Assembly (NCBI RefSeq): GCF_014640075.1
Contig: NZ_BMGG01000011.1
Coordinates: 124,432-188,431, forward strand
From: Chelatococcus reniformis
GTDB taxonomy: Bacteria; Pseudomonadota; Alphaproteobacteria; Rhizobiales; Beijerinckiaceae
Length of the DNA: 64,000 nucleotides
Direction of reading: 5' to 3'
Part shown: positions 55,236 through 62,123 of the stretch, one piece after another
Layout: each line of letters starts with the position of its first letter
Position numbering within the stretch: position 1 is the stretch's first letter
Made by a program: the position numbers and the translations under genes
Notes under the pieces: generated by a model
Database searches by the model: none
The model's input: only the letters and a program-made list of their open reading frames with translations
Told to the model about the DNA's origin: nothing

Positions 55236-56144
55236 ATGGCGACAACTGTAGATTTCTTGGAGATGCAGGCTTTTATCGCCGTGGTGACGGAAGGGTCTTT
55301 CACCGCAGCAGCTGAACGCCTGGAAACTGACAAGGCGCGGGTGAGCCGCGTTGTGCGGCGAATGGAAGAGAAGCTCGGCGCGCGGCTTTTGAACCGGTCG
55401 ACGCGGCACCTGAGCGTCACGGAAGTCGGGCGCGATTATTTCGAACGCGCCTCGTCGATCGTGGCGGCCGCCGAAGCAGCCGAGGCGGCAGTCGCGCAAC
55501 GGATACAAGAGCCGAAGGGCCGCCTCAAAGTAACGGCGGGGGCCGAGTTTGGAACGATGCGGGTCGACGACTGGATTGTCGCATTCCTGCGCAAATGGCC
55601 AAAAGTAACCGTTGAAGCTGAATACACAAACCGTCTCGTCGACATCATTCATGAAGGCATCGATGTAGCGATTCGCATCGGCCCGCAACAGGATTCGGAG
55701 CTTTCGACGCGCAGACTGGGAGAGCTGACCTACGGCCTATATGCTTCTCCCGAATATCTGCGGCATGCCGCGCCTATTCGCGCGATCGATGACCTGAAGC
55801 GGCACGACCTCATCATGCATGCGCCGCGCGGTCGTCCGACCTGGACCTTGGTCAATGGCGAGACGACGGAGAAGGTGTCACAGCAGCCACGCTGTGCCCT
55901 CAACAACACCATGGCCGCCAGGAACCTGGCACTGTCCGGCCTGGGGATCGTGCAGCTTCCGCGATACATGGCCGAGCCTCACCTGGCCGAAGGGGCCCTG
56001 GCCAGCGTTCTGCCGGACTGGGCGCGGACCCCGGTCCCCGTCTATGCCGTCTTCGCATCGACCCGCTATATGGACCCAAAGGTGCGGGGCTTTGTCGACC
56101 TCTGCCGCGACGGCTTCAAGGGTGATGTAGAAGGCTCGAGGTGA
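55236..56144 (+). CDS. LysR-family transcriptional regulator, duplicate A
   Basis: A 302-residue LTTR. The HTH (FIAVVTEGSFTAAAERLETD, KARVSRVVRRMEEKLGARLL) and effector domain (DWIVAFLRKWPKVTVEAEYT, then GLGIVQLPRYMAEPHLAEGA) are close to those of the protein at 57544-58455, with the identical motif ASTRYMDPKVRGFVDLCRD at the C-terminus: a recent duplication. ATG 55236 starts the conserved MATTVDFLEM. It is followed by a repeat and an F420-reductase-like gene, the same layout as its duplicate. Confidence 0.92.
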   Translation: MATTVDFLEMQAFIAVVTEGSFTAAAERLETDKARVSRVVRRMEEKLGARLLNRSTRHLSVTEVGRDYFERASSIVAAAEAAEAAVAQRIQEPKGRLKVTAGAEFGTMRVDDWIVAFLRKWPKVTVEAEYTNRLVDIIHEGIDVAIRIGPQQDSELSTRRLGELTYGLYASPEYLRHAAPIRAIDDLKRHDLIMHAPRGRPTWTLVNGETTEKVSQQPRCALNNTMAARNLALSGLGIVQLPRYMAEPHLAEGALASVLPDWARTPVPVYAVFASTRYMDPKVRGFVDLCRDGFKGDVEGSR

Positions 56145-56260
56145 GGCGGTCCGCTGCGCTGGATGTCGCTGCCATCCGTCACGGCGGCTGTCAGAGCGAC
56201 GCTCACCTGTGCGGGTAGGGATTTTCCGGTAACCGTACGAGCGACGCAGCCACAGCATAC

Positions 56261-56361
56261 TGGAGCATTTCCGCGCTTCCTCGAATCCGAAATGCTCTGT
56301 CTGTTTGATTTGTCGCATTTTATTCAGCGAACCGGCATCCACTTCGCTCGAAAACGCTCTA
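56261..56361. repeat. TAGAGC-type dispersed repeat, copy 3
   Basis: A 101-bp copy related to 5353-5456 and 10818-10920: GGAGCATTTCCGCG at the left, CGAACCGGCATCCACTTCGC and GCTCGAAAACGCTCTA at the right. The left end is TGGAGC instead of TAGAGC, so it is the most diverged copy. Confidence 0.82.
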
Positions 56362-56384
56362 AAGCTTGATTGTCGGTCGTTGGG

Positions 56385-56399
56385 GCAACAGTGTGTTGC
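56385..56399. promoter_or_regulatory. GCAACA/TGTTGC dyad upstream of reductase-like gene
   Basis: GCAACA, GTG, TGTTGC form a perfect 15-bp palindrome 156 nt before the start at 56555. The same hexamers recur in opposite order upstream of 58726, so they may be the operator of the duplicated LysR regulators. Confidence 0.45.
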
Positions 56400-56554
56400 A
56401 TGTATCGCGACTGTCAACTCCTCTGTCGGAGCCATACGTCCCCCTCGTGCCACCCGCTGCATGGCTGCGGCCATCCAAGTGTGCGCAAACGGCGAGCGCT
56501 GCATCGAACCTGTGGGCGGATGCCAGCCGCTCTCCCAGAAGAGGGATATGGAAG

Positions 56555-57358
56555 TTGACACAGACGATCGGAATTATCGGCTCTGGCCTCGTCGGCAAAG
56601 CAATCGCGCATCTGGCCGTCGCGGCCGGATACCGCGTCGTGCTCAGCAATTCGCGTGGTCCCGAATCGCTCGCCCAGCTGGTCGAGGCGCTCGGCCCCCT
56701 GGCACGCGCCGCATCGGTCGAACAGGCGATTGCGGCCGGGGATATCGTCGCGCTCGCAATTCCCCTGGCGACGTTCGAGACCTTACCGGCCGACACGTTC
56801 GCCGGGAAGGTGGTCCTCGATCAAACGAACTACTATCCCGGCATGGGAGATTTTCGCCGGGCCGATCTCGACAACGGCGACCTGACGTCGAGCGAGCTGG
56901 TCCAGCGACACCTTCGGGGCGCAAAGGTCGTCAAAGGGATCCATAATCTTGGCTGGCACCATATGCAGTACAACGCCCGGCCAAAGGGCGATTCTCAACG
57001 GACGACCCTGCCAATCGCCGGTGACGACGCTGCCGCCAAGCAAGCTGTTGCGCATTTTCTCGAGGCCGTCGGCTACGACGTGGTCGACGCCGGCTCCCTC
57101 GCCGACAGTTGGCGCATCGAACCCAACACGCCGATCTACTTCTGGCCCTATGCTCCCGCCATTCCGGAGGGGTTGACGGAGGATGAGGCGAAGAAGGCCT
57201 ACCTGCACCCGGGCAAACCCATCTCCCCGGAAGCGGCACGGACGCTGATCGACAAGACAGAGCGCCCGTCCCCGATCGGCGGAACGCTGGAGGGGCTCCC
57301 GCCGATCCATGTCGTCCTGTTCCTTGAGCTTGCCAGTGCCGATACCGTCCAAAGGTAA
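56555..57358 (+). CDS. NADP-binding F420 reductase-like protein 1
   Basis: A 267-residue protein with an N-terminal Rossmann fold (IGIIGSGLVGKAIAHLAVAA, NSRGPESLAQLVEALGPLA) and the family segment NYYPGMGDFRRADLDNGDLT. It belongs to the NADPH-dependent F420 reductase/coenzyme-binding family used for reductive steps in alphaproteobacteria without F420. The TTG start 56555 (after AGAGGGATATGGAAG) was chosen over a much longer frame with no signals, because the other two paralogues begin exactly at this conserved segment. The C-terminal half (ALL LDQTNYYPGMGD etc.) is longer than in paralogues 2 and 3. Confidence 0.85.
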   Translation: MTQTIGIIGSGLVGKAIAHLAVAAGYRVVLSNSRGPESLAQLVEALGPLARAASVEQAIAAGDIVALAIPLATFETLPADTFAGKVVLDQTNYYPGMGDFRRADLDNGDLTSSELVQRHLRGAKVVKGIHNLGWHHMQYNARPKGDSQRTTLPIAGDDAAAKQAVAHFLEAVGYDVVDAGSLADSWRIEPNTPIYFWPYAPAIPEGLTEDEAKKAYLHPGKPISPEAARTLIDKTERPSPIGGTLEGLPPIHVVLFLELASADTVQR

Positions 57359-57543
57359 GCCTCGACACCGGGCGCCCCCATTGCAGGCGCCCGGTGAGCG
57401 AATGCTGGACCATGGAACCAACAAATCCACCGAACCGAACTGTTCTTGCGTGGTAGCAGCGCGTCCGCGCAGAACCGACCAATGGGGCGGCACAGGGGCG
57501 CGGGCGGATCGGCCGTTGCGGCGGCACGCGACAGAACGCTGCC

Positions 57544-58455
57544 ATGACGGCCAAAGTCGGCTTCTCCGAGATGCAGGTTTTCGTCGCGGTGGTGACGGAA
57601 GGATCCTTCACCGCTGCGGCCGAACTGCTTGAGACCGACAAGGCGCGGGTGAGCCGCATCGTGCAGCGGATCGAGGAAAAGCTCGGCGCGCGACTTTTGA
57701 ACCGATCGACCCGGCGCCTCGGCGTGACGGAAGTCGGAAGGGACTATTTCGAACGTGCCTCCTCGATCCTGGCTGCCGCGGAAGCGGCCGAGACCGCGGT
57801 AGCGCAGCAGAGCCGCGAGCCCAAGGGCCGCCTGAAGATCACGGCAACGCCCGAATTCGGGACCACGCGGGTCGACGACTGGATCGCCCCCTACTTGCGC
57901 AAGTGGCCGAAGGTCACGGTGGAAGCGGTATACTCCATCCGTTTCGTCGACATCATTCACGAGGGAATCGATGTCGCGATTCGCATAGGTGCGTTGCAGG
58001 ATTCGAACCTGTCGGCCCGTAAACTGGGAGAGGTAACCAATGGCCTCTATGCTTCCCCTGATTATCTGATGCGCGCCGCGCCACACCGCACGGTCGAAGA
58101 CCTGAAGCACCACGATCTTATCATGAAGACGTCGAGCGGCCGCTCGAGCTGGACCCTGGTCAATGGCCAAGCAACGGAGAAGGTATCGCAGACACCGCGC
58201 TGCGCACTCGACAACATAGTCTCCGCCAAGAACCTGACGCTGTCGGGCTTGGGAATCGCGCAACTCCCACGGTACATGGCCGCGCCGTACGTGGCGGAGG
58301 GAGTTCTGGTCAGGGTTTTGCCGGGTTCGGCGAGTATCCCGATGCCCGTCCATGCGGTTTTTGCCTCCACGCGCTACATGGACCCGAAGGTGCGCGGCTT
58401 TGTCGATCTATGCCGCGATGCCTTCCAGGACGATAGCGACGCCGGCCAAGGGTGA
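57544..58455 (+). CDS. LysR-family transcriptional regulator, duplicate B
   Basis: A 303-residue LTTR, near-identical to the regulator at 55236-56144 through both domains (FVAVVTEGSFTAAAELLETD, KARVSRIVQRIEEKLGARLL, SGLGIAQLPRYMAAPYVAEG and ASTRYMDPKVRGFVDLCRD). ATG 57544 leads MTAKVGFSEMQ. It lies between F420-reductase-like genes 1 and 2. A tandem duplication of the regulator-reductase pair is the simplest reading; the two proteins may regulate different members or cross-talk. Confidence 0.92.
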   Translation: MTAKVGFSEMQVFVAVVTEGSFTAAAELLETDKARVSRIVQRIEEKLGARLLNRSTRRLGVTEVGRDYFERASSILAAAEAAETAVAQQSREPKGRLKITATPEFGTTRVDDWIAPYLRKWPKVTVEAVYSIRFVDIIHEGIDVAIRIGALQDSNLSARKLGEVTNGLYASPDYLMRAAPHRTVEDLKHHDLIMKTSSGRSSWTLVNGQATEKVSQTPRCALDNIVSAKNLTLSGLGIAQLPRYMAAPYVAEGVLVRVLPGSASIPMPVHAVFASTRYMDPKVRGFVDLCRDAFQDDSDAGQG

Positions 58456-58602
58456 TGCGATCCGACTTACAGCCGCGGCCGCGGACGACGTCGGTGCCGG
58501 CTCCGCCCAAATCAGACAGGCGGCCTTGCGCCTCGCTCGCTCACAGCGTCGCGCGCCGGGGAATGGCAGCGCCCGAGCACAGGGTTACGGCTCGCGCGTC
58601 AT

Positions 58603-58622
58603 TGTTGCACCTGGGAGCAACA
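58603..58622. promoter_or_regulatory. TGTTGC/GCAACA dyad upstream of reductase-like gene 2
   Basis: TGTTGC (58603-58608) and GCAACA (58617-58622) are complementary around 8 nt, 104 nt before the ATG at 58726. These are the same hexamers as in the 56385-56399 palindrome, in reverse order. Confidence 0.4.
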
Positions 58623-58725
58623 CAGTGAAGTACGTGGGGCGTCTAATCTATCTCTGAACGAGGTCTTAGTTTCCCACCTGATCGTTCCCAGAGGAGCGGC
58701 AAAGTTGAGGTAAACGAGATATCCA

Positions 58726-59424
58726 ATGAAGATCGGAATCTTAAACGCCGGGAATATCGGCGGTCGTCTGGCAAGAGCCTGGGCCGCCGCGGGCCACGAC
58801 CTCGTCATCGCGAAAGACGGCGAGGGCCGCAAGATCGCACCATTAGTCTCAGAACTGGGCGACAGGGCCCGGCTCGGCACGATCCGCGCGGCTGCCGAGT
58901 TCGGCGAGGTCGCTTTATTCTCCATCTATTGGCCACGGGTGGACGCGATCGTAAGCGAAATTGGCGACGCGCTCGACGGCAAGGTCGTGATCGAGACCAT
59001 GAACCCGCTCGGCGTTACCGCGGACTTCGCGCATTTCCACGATTTGGAATTCATGCGCGACAACTCGACCTCGGAAGACCTGCAGCAGCGGCTGCCGAGG
59101 GCTCGGGTCGTCAAGGCCTTCAATCTGTTGGCAGCTCCGGTGCTCGAAGCGGCGGCGTGGGCGTCCTCGCCAGTCCAGCCAAGCACCTTCTACGTAAGCG
59201 ACGACGCGGCAGCCGGACAGGCCGCCCGTCGTCTCATAGGCGATGCCGGTTTCAAGCCCGTCAACGCCGGCCCCCTCAAGGTCGCCCGCCAACTCGAACA
59301 GGTCGGCGTGCTTTTGCACCAGGTCGCACTGCATGAATACGGCGGCGATGCCGATCTGGCTCGCCTGGCTATCACGATGATCGAGGCGAGCCCCGGTCCG
59401 ATCGCGCGTGAACGGATCACGTGA
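58726..59424 (+). CDS. NADP-binding F420 reductase-like protein 2
   Basis: A 232-residue protein: Rossmann start MKIGILNAGNIGGRLARAWA, HDLVIAKDGEGRKIAPLVSE, RVVKAFNLLAAPVLEAAAWA, then PSTFYVSDDAAAGQAARRLI. Its length and motifs match the F420-dependent NADP oxidoreductase-like family (PF03807-type coenzyme binding). It is a diverged paralogue of proteins 1 and 3. ATG 58726 is supported by GAGAT just upstream. It follows LysR duplicate B and precedes an SDR gene by 64 bp. Confidence 0.9.
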   Translation: MKIGILNAGNIGGRLARAWAAAGHDLVIAKDGEGRKIAPLVSELGDRARLGTIRAAAEFGEVALFSIYWPRVDAIVSEIGDALDGKVVIETMNPLGVTADFAHFHDLEFMRDNSTSEDLQQRLPRARVVKAFNLLAAPVLEAAAWASSPVQPSTFYVSDDAAAGQAARRLIGDAGFKPVNAGPLKVARQLEQVGVLLHQVALHEYGGDADLARLAITMIEASPGPIARERIT

Positions 59425-59488
59425 AGCGCCGCGCAAGCTCGTCCGCAGGATCACCTAACTCCTACTTCGCCTGACGAAGGAGAATCAA

Positions 59489-60256
59489 TTGTCGCAGTCG
59501 CTCACTGGCAAGACAGCTCTTGTAACCGGGGGATCACGAGGCATCGGTCGGGCGATCGCCGAGCGGTTCGCTGCCGATGGCGCGACCGTCGCCATCACCT
59601 ACAATCAGAGCAGAGCCGGCGCCGAGGAGGCCGTTGCGGCCATCGAGATGGCCGGTGGCGCCGCATTCGCGCTTCAGGCGGACCTCGTCGAGGCCGAGGC
59701 TATCCCGACATTGTTCGACCAACTCGACGGCGAACTTGCCAAGCGAACGGAGAGCAAAGCGCTCGACATTCTGGTCAACAATGCCGGCAATTCAGGGTGG
59801 GGCGGTCTCGCGGACGCGACACCGGATAGCTGGGACGCGATGTTCGCGGTTCACGCCCGCGCGCCCTTCTTCATTGTTCAGTCCGCGCTCGGACGTCTCT
59901 CCGACGGCGGACGCATCATCAACGTCTCATCTGGTGCCGCGACGCGGCCATTACAGGCCGTCCCGATCTATTCCATGGCCAAGGCGAGCATCAACAACCT
60001 GACCCACGCGCTCGCGATCGAGCTGGGGCCGCGCCGCATCACGGTCAACGCCGTGGCGCCTGGGTGGATACGAACAGACATGAATGCCGCCGTCCGCGAG
60101 AACGCCGGCATGGTGAAGTCGATCGAAGCGGACACGGCGCTGGGACGCTTCGGCGAAACATCGGACATCGCCGCGGTGGTCGCCTTTCTGGCCTCCGACG
60201 AAGGCCGTTGGGTGACCGGCCAAGTGATCGAGGCGAGCGGAGGCTACAAGCTCTGA
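59489..60256 (+). CDS. SDR family oxidoreductase
   Basis: A 255-residue classical SDR: KTALVTGGSRGIGRAIAERF (cofactor), ILVNNAGNSGWGG and the catalytic Y-x3-K in PIYSMAKASINNLTHALAIE. FabG/3-oxoacyl-type family. The TTG start 59489 is decided by AAGGAG seven nt upstream. It sits in the run between reductase-like genes 2 and 3, same strand, so the module may perform consecutive reductions. Confidence 0.93.
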   Translation: MSQSLTGKTALVTGGSRGIGRAIAERFAADGATVAITYNQSRAGAEEAVAAIEMAGGAAFALQADLVEAEAIPTLFDQLDGELAKRTESKALDILVNNAGNSGWGGLADATPDSWDAMFAVHARAPFFIVQSALGRLSDGGRIINVSSGAATRPLQAVPIYSMAKASINNLTHALAIELGPRRITVNAVAPGWIRTDMNAAVRENAGMVKSIEADTALGRFGETSDIAAVVAFLASDEGRWVTGQVIEASGGYKL

Positions 60257-60378
60257 TCGTTCAGGGCGAAGCTTTCGGCTGATCGTCGCGGTGCCGGCGC
60301 TCGCCGAGCGTCAGCGCCGGCCACGCTTCGCGCCGAACGGGCGCCGCCCGATCCGGGCCATAACTTGGGAGACAGACG

Positions 60379-61071
60379 ATGGAGATTGGGATCATAGGGG
60401 CTGGGCTCATCGGCGGCACGCTGACGCGTCGTTTGTCGAAGTTGGGCCACAAGGTCTTCATCGCCAACTCGCGTGGTCCCGCCTCGCTTGCGGAGCTTGC
60501 CGCCGAGACCGGCGCCACGGCGGTAACCGTCCGTGAGGCGGCCCGCAGCGGCGAGATGGTCTTCGTCACGATACCGGAGTGGAAGATTCCCGATTTGCCG
60601 AAGAACCTCTTCGACGGCGTCGGCGCCGATGTCGTCGTCGTGGACACCGGCAATTACTATCCCCGCGAACGCGACGGCAGGATCGATGCGATCGAAAACG
60701 GCATGCCCGAAAGCCGTTGGGTGGAAAGCCAGCTTGGACGACCGGTGCTGAAGGCCTTTAACAACATTCTCTGGAGCAGTCTTCTCAACGACGGCAGATC
60801 ACCGGGCACGCCCGGCCGCATCGCATTGCCGGTTTGCGGCGACGAAGCGACCCACAAAGCAAAAGTCATCCGGCTCTTCGACGAACTCGGATTCGATGGC
60901 ATCGACGCTGGCCCGCTCGACGAATCCTGGCGCCAACAGCCTGACGCGCCGGTCTACGGCACCAATCTCGATGCGAACGGCGTCCGCAGGGCGCTTTCGC
61001 AAGCAAGTCCGGAGCGCAAGGCGCAATGGCGTGCAGCACCGAACAGCCCGGCGCCCGGCCTTGGGATGTGA
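60379..61071 (+). CDS. NADP-binding F420 reductase-like protein 3
   Basis: A 230-residue paralogue: MEIGIIGAGLIGGTLTRRLS (Rossmann), FIANSRGPASLAELAAETGA, TVREAARSGEMVFVTIPEWK and GNYYPRERDGRIDAIENGMP. The NSRGP-x-SL-x-EL pattern is shared with protein 1. GGAGACAGACG precedes ATG 60379. It ends 290 bp before the GntR regulator on the other strand. The three paralogues differ in the second half, so different substrates are likely. Confidence 0.9.
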   Translation: MEIGIIGAGLIGGTLTRRLSKLGHKVFIANSRGPASLAELAAETGATAVTVREAARSGEMVFVTIPEWKIPDLPKNLFDGVGADVVVVDTGNYYPRERDGRIDAIENGMPESRWVESQLGRPVLKAFNNILWSSLLNDGRSPGTPGRIALPVCGDEATHKAKVIRLFDELGFDGIDAGPLDESWRQQPDAPVYGTNLDANGVRRALSQASPERKAQWRAAPNSPAPGLGM

Positions 61072-61361
61072 GACGTGAGTTCGTGCCGCTTCGCCATGGG
61101 CGTCCACCGCCTACCAGCAGCGACGGAGAACCGAGCTGCTTCGGCTCTGCCGGCCTCCGTCGCCGGATGAGCATGACGCAGCCCTCCATGGCAGCGCCAC
61201 GATTGCGCGGCGATCGATGGCTTCGCTCAGGAGCCAGTTGCGCGGCACGGTCTCGATGAAAAGACGCTCGCCGGGAGGAACAGCGGAGCTCGACTGAACG
61301 AGGAAGCAGATCACTCCATCAGCGACTCGAAGCGAGCCTCCCAAGCCTATGCTCTCAGGCG
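61072..61361. other. 290-bp gap between convergent genes
   Basis: No confident gene. A minus-strand frame at 61111-61344 has protein-like codon use (VICFLVQSSSAVPPGERLFI) but lacks a supported start or family, so it may be a remnant. Confidence 0.3.
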
Positions 61362-62123
61362 TCAGGTCGGCGGCGCCGGGCCGCGCCGGCGCCGCCGCGG
61401 CGCCGGAAAATCCAGTTGAAGACCGCCGTCGGGGGCGTCGACGACGACGGCGCTTCCGGCCTCGATCTTCTCCATCAGCTCCACGAGCCGGGCCCCGCCC
61501 TCCACGATGTCGTCCTGGATCGCGTGGCGGGCCGCCGCGGCATCGCGCCGTTTGAGCGCCGCCATCAGCGTGACGTGCTGGTGCGTGCCGGGATAGGCGG
61601 GCGCCGCATGGGGATAGAGGAACTTCAGCAGCGGGCCGTTGCGGAGCCAGATGCCTTCCAGGATCGAGACCAGGTCACTCATGTGCGAGGCCCGGTAGAC
61701 CAGGAAATGGAAGTGGAAGTTGGTGAGGGTCGCGGCCTCGTGGTCGCCGCTGCGCTCCGCCGCCACCAGCTGTCCGTGCAGCTCGGCCAGCTGCGCCAGG
61801 TCGTTCGCTGTCAGCAGCGGGGTCGCCTTTTCCGTCGCCAGCCCCTCGAGCAGCAGCCTGACCTCGCGCAGCTCCTTGTAGCGCGACACCGACAGCCGCG
61901 TCACCGTGATCGCCTGGCTCGAGCGCATCTCCAGGCCACCTTCGCGCGCCAGCTGCATGATCGCCTCGCGCACCGGCGTCTGGCTCACGCCCATGGCGAG
62001 CGCGATCTCGTGGATGCGCAGCCGCTGCCCGGGCCAGAAGCGCCCGGCCATCAGGGCTTCGCGCAGCTGGCTGTGGACACGACTGGTGAGGTTCTCGCGG
62101 CTGACTGTCAGTCCGGCCAGCAT
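61362..62123 (-). CDS. GntR-family regulator with FCD domain
   Basis: A 253-residue regulator: winged HTH (SQLREALMAGRFWPGQRLRI, ALAMGVSQTPVREAIMQLAR) followed by an FCD helical effector domain (NFHFHFLVYRASHMSDLVSI and TLMAALKRRDAAAARHAIQD with the conserved His residues that bind metal and an organic acid ligand). Start ATG 62123 abuts the acylase stop (TAG-ATG, no gap), so it is downstream of the acylase in the same transcript. It probably responds to an acidic metabolite and controls the acylase gene; no operator could be read beyond the window. Confidence 0.92.
   Translation of the reverse strand: MLAGLTVSRENLTSRVHSQLREALMAGRFWPGQRLRIHEIALAMGVSQTPVREAIMQLAREGGLEMRSSQAITVTRLSVSRYKELREVRLLLEGLATEKATPLLTANDLAQLAELHGQLVAAERSGDHEAATLTNFHFHFLVYRASHMSDLVSILEGIWLRNGPLLKFLYPHAAPAYPGTHQHVTLMAALKRRDAAAARHAIQDDIVEGGARLVELMEKIEAGSAVVVDAPDGGLQLDFPAPRRRRRGPAPPT

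Larger units (their letters stand above)
56145..56554. other. 410-bp gap with a dispersed repeat
   Basis: Holds the 56261-56361 repeat and, after it, a perfect short palindrome GCAACA-GTG-TGTTGC (56385-56399). No gene. It is the promoter region of the F420-reductase-like gene at 56555. Confidence 0.55.

Noticed and set aside
61111-61344. 77-codon minus-strand frame (VICFLVQSSSAVPPGERLFI)
   Set aside because: Codon use is plausible, but there is no supported start, family or partner, so it was left as a possible remnant.
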